Assembly: GCF_032118995.1 (NCBI RefSeq)
Contig: NC_092653.1
Coordinates: forward strand, 21,347,202-21,411,201
DNA length: 64,000 nucleotides
DNA from: Asterias amurensis
Taxonomy: Eukaryota > Echinodermata > Asteroidea > Forcipulatida > Asteriidae
Direction: 5' to 3'
The notes below the pieces were generated by a model that made no database searches, had not been told where the DNA came from, and saw only the letters and a program-made list of their open reading frames with translations. Shown one piece after another: positions 10,932-22,714 of this stretch. Each line of letters starts with the position of its first letter. Positions within the stretch are counted from its first letter, which is position 1. Position numbers and translations under genes: made by a program.

Positions 10932-13900
10932 CATAGATAAGACGACTACATCGAGCATGAAAGTTAGATGTCAACACCCCAAGATAAATTATCTCGGGAT
11001 GACGAAGTCGACTTCATGAATGAAAATACAGTATTAGGAAGACATTCTACATTCCAGAAGTCGTAATCTCTGGATGTCGTCATCTTACGTTTTGTCATTA
11101 TCCTGCACAAAGTTATCTCCGGATCACAACCAGTTGGGTGGCACTTCCAGAGCTCCGTAAGAACTTACTCGCATCATATTTTGAGGAGTCAAACATTTGA
11201 CTCCACAAAATGGCGTGCCGTGGTATAAGGAAAACCGTGCAACTTTGAGGCATTTTTGTGTGGATTTTTATATCCTACTTTTACAACCATATGCATTTTA
11301 CTAACAAACGGTTTTCAAATGCTTTAGACCAATTCGTCCGATCCAAGGCAACGTGTCCCTTTAAACATCAACATGCATATAAACTAGAACCATGCTCCGG
11401 CCAGCTATAGCGCACCACCAATAGGCGCATTCACGGAAACATGTGACCCATTTTGAAGCTTAGTTCGGTTTCCAAACTCCAATGAGGTCCCAATAATCAT
11501 GACAATGTCTGCAAACATTGTCTTTTTAGAACTGACTGACCAGCATTGAGGACCAATGCCGGTTGATAATGAATTTCTTGAAAGCACCGAAAAGTTAAAT
11601 TATTCAACATTATTCTAAGTCATCTTAGATTTGTATCATTTTGAAGCCGTATGAAACTAACCGTGTGAAAGTTTCCTCCGTAATCTAATTTCCCGTTGGT
11701 CTTACGAACCTTCAAGCGTCAACTGCGGGGGGGGGGGGGGGGGGGGGGCGTTTGGAAGTTGGGCTACCAATAGCAATAGAGCAAGGAACTGGTAATACTA
11801 TACTATAAAAGTATATTGAACCTGGCACCAACAATAGACCTAGAGTCGTCTCAGATAGTATCGGCTCATTTTTTGTTTGTAGATCAAGTCACTAGACAAG
11901 AAACTAGAACTTAAATTCAACTGGTCTCCACGAACACTCAAGCGTCATCAATGAGGGGTGAGTTTGGGGGTTGGGCTGCCCATTCAATAGCCTTGCTCAT
12001 GTGTAACCACATCGCACGACACGACGCCCCCGTACGCTATCCGCATGCGTCGGCCGTAAGAAAGTGGAATTATTCACTCCGAAAAAAGACCGCCGCTGTA
12101 TAGTGTGTAACCACATCGCACGACACGACGCCCCCGTACGCTATCCGCATGCGGGTTAGTGGTACGAGTGCGGATGACTTGTGCACAGTAGTCGTACGGT
12201 GTGCGTTGAGCGGTGTGACAGTGTACGTATACGGTTGGGTCGTGCGGTGTGAATACACGCACTAAGCACAGTGTATACGGGCGGGTTTACAGCGGCGTCT
12301 TTTCGGAATGAAAAAATGCGACTGCCTTGAGCAAGGCTACCCATTCAATATCAGATCGTCCTATTACTATCAAAGTTTGTTGACCTCTTCGATTAAAGAC
12401 TATACTTCCCACGGGGTGTTGGAAAGGTTAATGCAATTTGACGATACGGGAATACAACTTGACTTAATGCCTTTCAGTGACGACCTATTGAAATATTTTT
12501 TAATGTGGTTGGAAGCTTAGCACAAAAGCAAACGTTGCCGTATTTCTATATACTTATTGTACTTCGTATTTTGGAGGTGTGCCAACATCCGGGATATCTG
12601 CATATAGTAGAAACTCAAGGTCTGGTGTTTCTGATCAGCAGAGTGTTGGTTTAAGGCTCGGTCTTGAAACCTGTGTCCTTGAGCAAGAAACTTTTACAAT
12701 TGCTTCGTCCTTCGGATGGGACATTTAGCCGTACGGGTCCCATGTACTATGATTGGTAGTACACGTAAAAGTTCCCAGAACAATTATTGGAAGAGTATTA
12801 AAGGCACTGGAAAATATTGGTAATTGTCGAAGACCAGTATTCTCACTTGGTGTATCTCAACATATGCACAAAATAAAATAAAAAGTGTGAAAACTGAGCT
12901 CAGTTGGTCGTCGAAGTTGCGAGATAATACAGAGAGAAAGAACATCCTTGTCACACGAAGTTCTAATTCGGAGGTCTCAAAATCAAAATAGAAAACCATG
13001 TTACTTCAGAGGGAGCCGTTTCTCAAAGTGTTTAATACTATCAACAGCTCTATACATTTTTTTTGTTACCAAGTAAGTTTTTATGCTAACAAATATTTTT
13101 CGTAGTTACCAATAGTGTCCACTGCATGTAACCCTTAATGATTCTGGTTCTAAACAGACATCCATGTGTACATGTTTCCGCAACCTTGCAATCTACCTTG
13201 GTTTCATTTTGGGTGTAAAGTCACTGCTATGTTCATGATTAGGCGATCAGCAAATATTGACTGCAATCGTACACAACTTAAGCCAAAACAATAATTAATC
13301 CTTCTGCAAAGATAACTTATCAGACTTACAATGCTAATTGTAAGGGATTTAAGTGATATGTATCCGGTGAACATGAAATCGTGTTTCTTTGAAACTTGTG
13401 ACCCTGAGCAAGATATTTTACCACAATCGCTTTGTCCTTCGGATGGGATATAACAAGTGTATCCCGTGTTCTAGAAATTGTAGTGCACTGACGGAGTCCT
13501 ACCATAGAATTCATGCAAACCGTTTTTCAGATTCTTGTGGCCGTTTTATTGTGAAAGGAACTGTGCGTTTAAAGGCAGTGGAAACTATTGGTAATTGTCA
13601 AAGACTAGCCTTCACAGTTTGTGTATCTCAACATATGCATAAAATAAAAAACCTGTGAAAATTTGAGCTCAATCGGTCATCGAGCTTGCGAGTGTGAATG
13701 AAAGAAAAACCACCCTTGTCACACGAAGGTGTGTGCATTTAGATGGTTGATTTCGGGACCTCAAGTTCTAAATCTGAGGTCTCGAAATCAAATTCGTGGA
13801 AAATTACTTCTTTCTTGAAAACTATTGCACTTCAGAGGGTGCCGTTTCTCACAATGTTTTATACCATCAACCTCTCCCCTTTACTCGTCACCAAGTAAGG

Positions 13901-16900
13901 TTTTATGCTAATAATTATTTTGAGTAATTGACGTCACAAGCCCAAGACAGCCCTCTCACTAGCATTGAGGTAGCAAATGAAGAGCTATAATTGGCTAAGA
14001 GTCGTGCGCAGCGCGTACAAAAATGCGTTTCCGTTGTTTGAAATAAAACATGGCGGCCTTTGCATACACGCGTGCACGTTTCTGTTTTAAAAAAAAATCA
14101 AACATGGCGGCCTTTGCATACACGCGTACACGTTTCCATTGTTTTAATTAAATAAAACATGGTGGCCTTTGCATGCACGCGTGGTGACGTTTCCATAGAT
14201 TTAAATAAAACATGGCGGCCTTTACATACACGCGTGCACTTTTCCATTGTTTGAAATCAAACATGGCGGCCTGTGCATACTCGCGTGCACGTTTCCGTAG
14301 TTGTAAATAAAACATGGCGGCCTATTTCTTTTAAGGTCCCCGTATAAGAACAGGCCTACTGGCGTTTTACCAATTTTGATAAAGATCTTCTTAGAAAAAC
14401 AGACATTGATCGGGGTTTCAGCCTATAGGGCCAAACTTCAGCGGAAGCGGTTTCGGGCAGCCTTGTTTATTGGTACAGTTGGTAAAGGTATTAATGACCC
14501 CACCCCCCCCCCCCCCCCCAGGAAAGTGTTTGTTATTTTACCAAAGGGCTTATTATGTTTACCAAAAGGATACTTATGAGTTGCCAAAGAAGAGTAAGCT
14601 AATTTATTGTTTATTTTTACATTTTTCAGTGGATAGAACTTACACCATACAACATTGCGTTTCAGTGTTAAAACAACGTACAGCCATGAATACTAAAATT
14701 TCGATATACCAAAATATTTTATTTTGGGGTTGATCAAAAGCACAATTGGCTAAAACGGGATTTGAAAACGCAACCTCCGGTTAAACGTGCCGGTGCTATA
14801 CCAACTGAGCTATCTTACCCTAATGTTGGTGGTCTCCATAATTTGTATATGAGTAGAGCAATTTTTTTTTAGCTCACGACAGTTAAAAAAGATTTTTTTT
14901 TTTTTACGCTGGCAAAGAAAGTTGAGTTTTATGTTTGAGCGCATGACTGAACTTCTCAGCGATCATGCCACTGTTTACCTTGTACAGGAAATCACGTGTT
15001 TTATATTGGAATGCCACGACGACTGTATTGCAGTTTGTAAGAATGAACTTACACACGTGAGCAACGTCACAGCTGGTTCTTTCATCCACAGAGGCGTCAA
15101 TGAACTTTTGTTCCCCACAGACTTATAGTAAAATTGACCTGATTTGTGTATTTTTATCAGCAGTTTCTAGTGTCAGGCATCAACCCCCACTCCAATAAGT
15201 TTACATACCTTCAGGGGCCATTCAGAAAAGTCAATATTTTGGTTTTGTTTATATTCTAAAGTTGTGGGTGTGGGTCATAACAAATAACTGCAAATTTTAA
15301 TTTATATTGATTTTAAATACATTGTCGCGTTTTTATTATATCGCCGAAAATCCGGAGCGGTTATGTCCACGCCAAAAGACATTAACTGAAAACTTAAAAA
15401 ATGAATTTCAAATTCATTTTTTTTTTTTTTTTTAACATCGTCGTGTTTTTGAGATATCGCCGCAAATCTGGAGCGATTATGTTAACAGAGGAAGAATAGG
15501 GCAGACATTTTTAATATTGCTCTATACAAATTTCCCGCCACATTTCAGAGGTACATAGAAGCTACCTCGTGTGTGGTTCTTGAAGTCAAATCCACCAAAA
15601 AGGAAAGTTGAAAAATAAGGAAAAAATGGGCACAGAATCCAAAGATATGACCAAAAGGCCTACAAAGGAATTGTTAATTTGCTCAAAGTAATCGATTATT
15701 TACGCTATTAGAGTGTAACATATTCGAAGATGATAATAATTTGGGAGCCTTTAACTCATCCTTACTCGAAGCTACGCGGCTACAACTTGTTCGAGAAGCA
15801 TGCATTGCATGCAAGGACGCCTTTGGTTGCCAGTCACATCAACCCATTATGACCACGGAGCACAACCAGAGATGGAAAGTGTTTGATTGTTCCCGAGGGA
15901 GGAAAACCGGATAGTCTGGGAAAACCCTCGTGGCACAGCAGAGAACCAACACACAACTCAACTCACATTATGGCCCTGGCAGGGTATCGAACTAGGGTCA
16001 CCTCGGTGAGAGGTGAACTCTCATTACGCACAAGCCAACCATGCCCCCAGATACAATATTCTATTGTGTTTTTTAGAACACAAATTGTATCCCGTTTCTC
16101 AAACATTATTTCTTCCTGCATTTTGTTGTTGTTTTGTTTAGATAAGTGAGGCAGATATAGGGAAACTATTTAGGGGAATTATTCTTTTGCTGACGAAAAC
16201 ATGGAATTTGGCACATAGTCAAAGTATGTCATGAGAAAGATATGTTGGCTTCGGGCCATCGTAGATTTAGGTAGATATACGTAAAATAACAACAATTTTG
16301 TAGATTTTGAAAAAAGATTGTTGTTCAACATTTTTAAAAGGGTAACTGCAATATCCATATACCAGGGCCAAATTTCGTATCGCTCCTTAATGGTTAGCAA
16401 GTTTTCGTGCTTACTGTAGCAGAAAAATTTGCTAAGGTGCAAGCGTATTTCAAAGGTTAGCAAAACAATTGGGCGGCAATATTGCGCGTTTACCATGGAT
16501 TTGCATTGTGACGTCATTATTTTCGTGCAGTAAACACCGGAAGGTTAGCATGCCTTTTCGTGTGCTTACTGTTAATAGCAGCGCTATGAAATGGAAATCA
16601 CACATTTAGCACAAAATCGGCCGCTTAGCAGCTCTATAAAATTGGGCCCAGATATCTAGCTAATGACATACTGTAGCGGTGTGCCAAATTCCAAACTGGT
16701 ATCAAAGGCAAAATATTATATCTAGATGACAGTAATAAAACAATAGAAGCTATAAAGCATCGAAACCAATGGTGAACCCATTGTGTACATGGGACCAGGT
16801 ATACATGATATTATCTGTGTATAAACACTCCGAGATAAGCACAAAAGTATTCAAATATGTACTTTATAGCAAAATGCTTATACAATACCTTATCCAAATA

Positions 16901-17259
16901 GTTGTGATCATATACAGGGTTTGTTTGTGTAGAGAACCATAATGGGGGCATGGACCAAACAACCTCGAACTATTGTTGTCTGACACTATCCATAGAGCAA
17001 GGCTACTAAGACATGCGGGCCGTTTTCAGTAATGGAGATAAATTGACAGTTAATAATAATAGTCCTATTATGATTCTTTTAAAGAACTATTTTATAACTT
17101 GAATTACTCTTTCCAGAAATTCAATGGCCTTGGGTAAACTGCTGAGCATAACTATATTAAAATGTTTATGGCAATTCACTGGGATGTAATAACAATTTTT
17201 CACAATTTCTTTATTGTTTGCTTTAATTATTGTAGTTTATTTTATTTTTATCATTCACC

Positions 17260-17300
<41 letters not shown>

Positions 17301-18267
17301 TTTTTTGGGGGGGGGTTGGGGTGGGGGGGGGTAGGGACAACAATACAGCTAGAGATAAACTAGTTTTCATACAATGTTAGCGAAGGCAAAAACAAAGATG
17401 AAAAACTTACATTTTATCACATTTGCAGTGGCTGATAGTGTACGGAGCAATGTTTCGCAGATGGAGTTTGCTATCCATCGGCTCGATTTGTAGGTAAGGG
17501 CAAGTGTCATGTGCCCTACAGCAGGTATCAGCCGACCTGTCCTCTCCTAACTCATCGTAGTTCTTCGCCTCGGTGCCCTTGCCACACCATAGGGTCTTTG
17601 GATAGGTCAACAAGCCCCTCCGGTGCCTTCTAGTTGCTCCTGACACTGTGTGGCTTGGGAACTTGCTGAAAAGTTTGTTGCACTGCGATTTAATGTAGTC
17701 TAGACTTATCATGGAACGAATGAAGGTCGGTACGCTAGTCCAGCTGCCGTTGAATTGTACAGTGGTGACATCAGTAGCATTGTACGCGTATTGCAAATAT
17801 GCTGGTAGCGTGGACACAGTGTCAAAAGACCAATTGTTTGTGTGCTTTGTCTCGGACTCATGATGGTGGGCTGCCTGAGGTGCTTTCGACTTAACCTTAG
17901 TCTGGAGATCACGAATGCTTTCCTTATCCAACGAGACGAAGCAGTTTTTAGCGGTGTAGTTCCCGTCGTATATAACCCGAGCTATCTCAAATCCGTCTGT
18001 GACTTCGCGGAATATGAAGCTCGGCTGGACTCGGCTGTTCTGGTCGGTAGAAAACCCATCATTCAATGACTGGTTCGTCAATTCGCCGGTTGCCGTCTCG
18101 ATGGCCGAAATGCCGCCGATGTGCGCCGTGATGACCCGCTCTCCGTTTTGCCGATTCACGCTGACAAACCCGGTCTTTCCATCAGTATTTAACGGTAACG
18201 CCAATGCACCAATGTACACCACACTCATCAAAGTTGACAATAAAGATGCACCTTTGTAAATATACAT
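10615..18267 (-). CDS. Secreted phospholipase A2, group III type (long pro-region form)
   Basis: Predicted calcium-dependent secreted phospholipase A2 that hydrolyses the sn-2 ester of phospholipids outside the cell. There are two coding exons, 18267-17411 and 10885-10615, joined by GT-AG borders in phase 2 (ATG split AT/G). The intron is about 6.5 kb and full of repeats. Total 375 aa. The start at 18267 has A at -3. Residues 1 to about 24 form a hydrophobic leader. A long pro-region follows to RRHRR (213-217), a likely proprotein-convertase site. The catalytic domain then shows the WCGKG calcium loop (227-231) and CCRAHDTC with catalytic His253 and Asp254, followed by the Cys-rich CKCD block. 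Exon 2 continues with the FHNCL cysteine and a basic lysine/arginine-rich tail. The bee-venom type fold is known for the family; the physiological role here is not known. A divergent paralogue lies 6.9 kb away (25185-26651). Confidence 0.9.
10897..10924. repeat. (GA)n microsatellite forming the polypyrimidine tract of a splice acceptor
   Basis: A pure GA run on plus reads (TC)n on the coding strand and lies about 12 bp upstream of the acceptor CAG of phospholipase exon 2 (exon starts 10885). Its length may vary between individuals. Confidence 0.8.
11178..11360. repeat. Family C foldback element, right part
   Basis: Right-hand portion of family C: a TTGACTCC / GGAGTCAA hairpin near 11192-11207, then AAGGAAAACCGTGCAA, CCATATGCATTTTA and TCCGATCCAAGGCAACGTG, ending at TTAA (11361-11364). 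The left end is lost. Confidence 0.7.
11726..11749. repeat. Poly-G run
   Basis: About 22 consecutive G residues lie inside the large phospholipase intron. Length calling is unreliable in such tracts. Confidence 0.8.
12003..12300. repeat. Duplicated segment with foldback character
   Basis: TGTAACCACATCGCACGACACGACGCCCCCGTACGCTATCCGCATGCG occurs twice, at about 12001-12049 and 12105-12153, about 104 bp apart. Inverse pieces (CGAAAAAAGACCGCCGCTGTA near 12080 against TACAGCGGCGTCTTTTCGG near 12288) suggest a foldback element with an internal duplication. No gene is seen. Confidence 0.6.
12596..12775 (+). repeat. tRNA-derived SINE fragment (Leu/Ser-like family)
   Basis: ACTCAAGGTCTGGTGTTTCTGATCAGCAGAGTGTTGG and TGTCCTTGAGCAAGAAACTTTTACAATTGCTTCGTCC match the better copy at 58149-58445. 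Truncated and diverged. Confidence 0.55.
12802..13130. repeat. Family A foldback element
   Basis: It starts AGGCACTGGAAAATATTGG after TTAA (12798-12801) and ends ACCAATAGTGTCCACTGC. Internal blocks are reversed relative to the 5002 copy, as expected for a near-palindromic element inserted either way. It lies in the phospholipase intron. Confidence 0.75.
13390..13560 (+). repeat. SINE fragment
   Basis: TGTGACCCTGAGCAAGATATTTTACCACAATCGCTTTGTCCTTCGGATGGGATAT matches the internal part of the SINE seen at 12596 and 57003. Truncated at both ends and followed immediately by a family A element. Confidence 0.5.
13573..13930. repeat. Family A foldback element, right tip missing
   Basis: It begins AGGCAGTGGAAACTATTGG after TTAA (13569-13572) and stops at GAGTAATTG at 13930, where unrelated sequence (ACGTCACAAGCCC) starts. 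About 25 bp of the right end is lost. Confidence 0.75.
14040..14323 (+). repeat. Tandem array of a 51-56 bp unit containing CATGGCGGCC
   Basis: CATGGCGGCC (one copy CATGGTGGCC) begins at 14049, 14103, 14159, 14211, 14262 and 14313. The intervening unit reads TTTGCATACACGCGTGCACG, then TTTCC and an AT-rich spacer. It lies inside the phospholipase intron. The core resembles the animal YY1 site, but function is unproven. Confidence 0.8.
14745..14835 (-). repeat. tRNA-like SINE head, minus orientation
   Basis: The reverse complement shows an A-box-like TAGCTCAGTTGGTATAGCACC and a B-box-like region, with the phrase AACATTAGGGTAAGATAGCTC upstream. It is related to the tRNA-like repeats at 50515 and 60848. 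No good cloverleaf can be drawn, so it is not called a tRNA gene. Confidence 0.55.
15315..15500. repeat. Diverged dispersed repeat (GATATCGCCG..ATCTGGAGCG)
   Basis: TTTTGAGATATCGCCGCAAATCTGGAGCG occurs here along with a nearby degraded version at about 15326-15361. Related sequence appears near 23850, 24180 and 25795. No gene is seen in 15130-16370 apart from such debris. Confidence 0.45.
16370..16652. repeat. Family G foldback element (GGGCCAAATTTC ends)
   Basis: The left end GGGCCAAATTTCGTATCGCTCC is mirrored by GCTCTATAAAATTGGGCCC at the right. Arms contain GTAAGCAC / GTGCTTAC phrases. Same family as 40346-40625 and 28346-28541. Confidence 0.75.
17267..17332. repeat. (GTT)n microsatellite followed by G-runs
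   Basis: About eleven GTT units, then poly-T and long G runs (GGGGGGGTTGGGGTGGGGGGGG). It lies about 80 bp inside the phospholipase intron from its donor site; on the coding strand it reads C-rich followed by (AAC)n. Confidence 0.85.
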
Positions 18268-20058
18268 CTTAAATTAGGTTCTCTTAAAATATCTGATGAA
18301 TACTAATCACTACGTTGGGTTTCCATCAATGCTGATAATGTTGGTGTGTTGTATTATTTAAGAAACTTGCCGGTACTTTTTTTCTAAAAGAGGTATTTGG
18401 GTGGAGCTTTCTACGCGTGCTCTCTGCAACCGTACATGAATTGTGTCTGCCGATGACTGCATTTGAACCCGTGGCTGTGTATACACATTTTCAAGGAAGC
18501 GTGCCTTTATTTACACCATACGTCATCAAAGCGTGACCACGTGGCTGGCTGTGGTAGAGTCACTGAAAAAACCCAGTATACCGGTAGACCATGGCTACGT
18601 CAGCCAAAATCAATGAATGGAAACTGAGAACTTGAGCGCGAGTAATGTTATTAAATTCATTACTACGCCCAAGGACACAACACACCACACTAATTTATAA
18701 CTTGGCAACTGTGATGATCACCTGATCAGAGAAATTCTCCCACGGCTGGTCACGCCATGATGTGGTTAACCGGCACACAGCGTGTGGTATAATGGTAACT
18801 TGGAGCCATGTTATTACATGGAGGAATAATTTATTCTTCCATGGTTATTATAATACACGATACAATTCGCATGTATAAAGGCGAAGAAATGCCAGCATGT
18901 CCTACCAAGCGATATTGCTTATTGATCACACATGAAGCACATTATTATAAATTCATGTGGATGTCTATTGTTAGGTGCACAATAGACCATGAACATGATT
19001 TGATTAATTAGTTCTGTCTGGCTCTGCAGCCGGCCGGTCCTTTGGCAAGATGACTGCCCTGTCGCCTTCTTTGAAGTATGCTGGAGTTGCTGTATAATAT
19101 TTTATGCAATTGTTTGCACAGAACAATGTGTCTGCCTTCATTGTGCCTACATTCATGCCAAAACAAATATGTTCGTTTTGTACGCTGCTGTTTTTTCCTA
19201 CAATTATTTTGCATTTAATTTGGTTGTTCAGTACACAGCGAGTATAGTCAAGAAATGTAAAGTTTTCTCAATCTTGGTTCGTAACACACTTGGGTGAAAT
19301 TTCAATTTATCAAGAAGATGTAAAAACTATGGGAGGATCAGCACAAGATATTATTAGAACATCATAATGAACTTGAATGTATTTATATTTGAAATCCCCG
19401 GGGACTCCCCGGGTGTATATTCATCTTGCATTGGTGTACTCTCCAAAAAGCATTGCCGGTGTCCTGGAGAAGGTGGGTTGCAATTCTATGTGTGTGTTCG
19501 ATGTAATGGTTACCACTAGATATTGTTTCTGCAAAAATAGTTAGTGTAATTTTTATACAACTTGGTATTAATTTTGATGATATCTTCGGTATCTTTGCGT
19601 GATAACATACACATGTTGTAAATTTTAACAATGCAATTTTTGCCGTGTACGTATTATATAATACACAGCACCGAAAGTGTAGTATTGCCAAAATTTCCAT
19701 AGTTTTCATTAATGATGTTTACACCATTGCATAACCCCATTGCTGACCTAGAGATTTTCTTGAGACTTTATTCCCTCTTTGTCGACCGTGCCTTTTCTTT
19801 TATCTTCATGTGAACCTCGAACGCCTGCCAAGTTTCAGAATGCTTTCTGTTGTAGTATTGAAGACCTACAAGCAGTTATCGATTTTGGAACACACTGCCC
19901 CTCTGGTTGCAATACAATATGTAACGGTTTACCGCAAAATCATTGATCGATCGACAGCTAGACGTATCTCAAGGCGGTATATGTACCAATTAGGACCCGT
20001 CTATGTTTTTCAAGAAACAGTATACATCTAACCTTTCAACGTTTAAAGGCACTGTAGT
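18268..20058. other. Upstream region between the two divergent phospholipase genes, left part
   Basis: No exon, tRNA or clear promoter element could be supported. It probably contains the 5' flank of the minus-strand phospholipase gene. A palindromic CCCCGGGGACTCCCCGGG occurs near 19396-19412. The reading frames here are short and show no family resemblance. Confidence 0.4.
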
Positions 20059-20212
20059 AGCTGATTTCACGAAACGCTAGGATTAATCCTATTTCGAGTT
20101 AGGACGAGTATGATGAGTTCAATGCGTCCAAATGTCTATGGATGCAGTACTTAACTCGTCCTAAGTCCTAAGATTAATCCCAAGTTAAAAAGAGTTAGGT
20201 GAAATCGACGAC
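20059..20212. repeat. Foldback element with GATTTCACGAAACGCTAGGATT arm
   Basis: The left arm (TGATTTCACGAAACGCTAGGATTAATCC, AGTTAGGACGAGT) is mirrored by ACTCGTCCTAAGTCCTAAGATTAATCCCAAGTT and GAGTTAGGTGAAATCGA on the right. Non-coding. Confidence 0.7.
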
Positions 20213-20248
20213 TGGACACCTTTATACAATTTAACAATCTTTGTTTAA

Positions 20249-20638
20249 AGACACTGGACACTATTGATAATTGTCAAAGACCAGTATCCTCACTTGGTGT
20301 GTCCCAAACACATGCATAAAATAACAAATCTGTGAAAAATTTGTTTCATTGGTAATCGAAGTTGCAACAATTTTAAATTTCATTTAAAAGAAAGAAAATA
20401 CATCTTCGTTGCACAATTGAATGTGTGCTTCCAGATGCATGAAAAGGGTTTAAGGCCGGAAGTTTTTTGGAACATTTCGGTGAGCAATACTAACCTCTTT
20501 CTCAAAAACTGCGTTTGTACAGAGGGAGCCGTTTCTCACAATGTTTTATATTATCAACATCTCTCCATTGCTCGTTACTTAGTAAGTTTTTATGCTAATA
20601 TATATTTTGAGTAATTACCAAACGTGTCCAACAGTGCC
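20249..20638. repeat. Family A foldback element
   Basis: It begins AGACACTGGACACTATTG after TTAA (20245-20248); the right end is diverged (ACCAAACGTGTCCAACAGTG). Internal GAGGGAGCCGTTTCTCACAATG is conserved. Confidence 0.75.
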
Positions 20639-20871
20639 CATAGAAAGAGGTGTTTATTAGAAAAGTGCAAAGGCTTATTAAAAGGCTGTAGGTCATTATA
20701 AAACGGGAGTATTGTTTTAAAAAAAAATTCCCTTCCATTTGTCGAATTGGAAATCGACCAGAAAATAATTGGCATATTGGATGCCTTCAAACATGTGAAA
20801 TGAAAGTGATTTCTAAAATGTCGTCACGTCATGTAAGCTGGACCAACATCTCGTGACAATATTATCAGTTC

Positions 20872-21053
20872 CTATGGCCCTTGTCGAAACGACGGCTTCG
20901 GCTTTGGATTCGGCTCAGGCTAGCTTGGTCCCGCCGGTTGTTTTGACAATTGCGCGTGCTTTGCGTATACGTGCTCGGGGCTTCAAACGAGAGAACAGAG
21001 CCTCAAGCCGAATCCAACGCCGAAGCCGTCGTTTCGAAAAGGGCCTTTGTATG
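20872..21053. repeat. Foldback element with AAACGACGGCTTCGGCTTTGG arms
   Basis: GGCCCTTGTCGAAACGACGGCTTCGGC at left is mirrored by GCCGAAGCCGTCGTTTCGAAAAGGGCC at right. The arms are about 50 bp and close to perfect near the ends. The reading frame 20853-21125 is an artefact of it. Confidence 0.75.
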
Positions 21054-21162
21054 TTGCCTGTTTGGGTATTCCCTCCGGATTCAATTCGTTTTATAACATT
21101 GGTCGGAGTGCGTCAACAATTTTGAATCTGATACGGCTTCAAGCTTGAAGCCTTCTTTCTCT

Positions 21163-21310
21163 GGCATCTGAAAGCATACAATTCTATAAACAAAAGGGTG
21201 TTTTTCTTTCCTTCCATGCTTGCAATTTCAATGGCCAATAGAGCTCAATGGTTCACAGGCTGGTTATTTTACGCATGTGTTATAGGATACACCATATACT
21301 GGTCTTTGAC
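21163..21310. repeat. Family A foldback element, right-half fragment
   Basis: GGCATCTGAAAGCATACAA, GGGTGTTTTTCTTTC, GAGCTCAATGGTTCACAGGCT and ACTGGTCTTTGACA match the right half of family A. Both ends are degraded. Confidence 0.6.
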
Positions 21311-21379
21311 ACTAAGCGAAAGTATACCCTGATATTAACAAACAATAGATTCAACATCTATTAAACAGTTTGCAGTACC

Positions 21380-21470
21380 CGCTGCTAAAACATGGGATTC
21401 GAACTGCCTCTAGCTACCGGGCAATCTCGGTGGTCTAGTTGGTATGACACTGCTCTGGAACACTGCTTAA
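21380..21470 (+). repeat. tRNA-derived SINE fragment (CTCGGTAGTCTAGTTGG family)
   Basis: GCTAAAACATGGGATTCGAACTGCCTCTAGCTACCGGGCAATCTCGGTGGTCTAGTTGGTATGACACTGCTCTGG matches the head of the copies at 52040 and 55935. The right part is lost. Confidence 0.6.
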
Positions 21471-21640
21471 ACAAGCACCAGAAGCTCTTTCTTGTAAAGC
21501 AATAATGTAACAACCTCAATCGAAATTTAGGCAACCAAATATGCATATGTATCCAAACCTTTGCAATCAAGTCATTTGAGAACCAATAATAACTGCATTT
21601 AAATCATTAGGGGTTTTGTTACATTCCGTACCTCTCTATT

Positions 21641-21956
21641 AGAGACATTGGACACTATTGGTAAATGTCAAAGACCAGTCTTCCCACTTGGTGTATCTCA
21701 ACATATGCATAAAATAACAAACCTGCAAAAATTTGAGCTCAATCGGTCGTCGAAGTTGCGAGATAATAATGCAAGAAAAATTACCCTTGTCACACGAAGT
21801 TGTTGTGCTTTCAGATGCTTGATTTCGAGATCTCAAATTCTAAATCTGAGGTCTCGAAATCAAATTCGTGGAAAAGTCGCAAACTACTTCTTTCTCGAAA
21901 ACTTCGTTTCTTCAGAGGGAGCCGTTTTGTATAATTACCAATAGTGTCCACTGCCT
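21641..21956. repeat. Family A foldback element
   Basis: It starts near AGAGACATTGGACACTATTGG and ends CCAATAGTGTCCACTGCCT before TTAA (21957-21960). An internal hairpin around GAGATCTCAAATTCTAAATC is present. Confidence 0.8.
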
Positions 21957-22130
21957 TTAACGAAAGACTCGTATACTGCTACGAATTTAACAAGCTTGAA
22001 GAGTGTCTATTGCACGTGAACTATACCTGAACCTTAAGGGAATATACCTACAATACATAATTGCCTTTCCAATTCCCCGGTTTCCAAAAGATTATTACTC
22101 AACCGTACAATAGGGGGATGTTCAGATTAA

Positions 22131-22499
22131 AGGGAAGGTACACGTTTGGTAATTACTCAGAACAAATTAATATTAACTATAAAAACTGACTTGGTAACGA
22201 GCATTGGAGATCTGTTGAATAGCATTAAACATTGTGAGAAACGGCTTCCTCTGAAGTAACATAGATTTTGAGAAAAAGGTAATTTCTCACTAAAAAGGCA
22301 AAAGACTTCTAGCCAGAAGTCTGTTATTCCTATCTGAAAGCACACAAACTCGTCCAACAAGGGTGTTTTTCATAATTTTCTCGCAACTTTGATGACCAAG
22401 TGAGCCCAAATTTTCACAGGCTTGTTATTTTATGCTTATGTTGGGATACACCAAGTGAGAAGACTGGTCTTTGACAGTTTTCAAACGTGTACAGTGTCT
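22131..22499. repeat. Family A-related foldback element (variant ends)
   Basis: Flanked by TTAA at 22127-22130 and 22500-22503. The ends read AGGGAAGGTACACGTTTGG and CAAACGTGTACAGTGTCT, a variant of the family A ends, while the interior (GAGAAACGGCTTCCTCTGAAG, TTTTCACAGGCTTGT) is family A. It suggests a subfamily. Confidence 0.75.
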
Positions 22500-22680
22500 T
22501 TAAAGGAAGGCGTCATCGTCGGATACGCCGGACAACCTACTACTGTGGTGACTATTCTTGGTTACAAGCCTGTACAGCAGCTTTCGATAGTATAAAATAT
22601 GTTGAGAAACAATAATTCACTTCGAAGTTTTTGTTTGGTTATTTTAACAGATGTCAGTGTTTATAATCCAACAGTTTGAT

Positions 22681-22714
22681 TCTGAGAAGCGTTACTGCAG
22701 TAACGCTTCTCAGA
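22681..22714. repeat. Perfect 34-nt palindrome
   Basis: The sequence TCTGAGAAGCGTTACTG is followed directly by its exact reverse complement, with no loop. No gene is adjacent. It could be the fused arms of a small foldback repeat. Confidence 0.85.

Noticed and set aside
10897-10936. Arg-Glu repeat peptide in the plus frame
   Set aside because: Simply the translation of the GA microsatellite.
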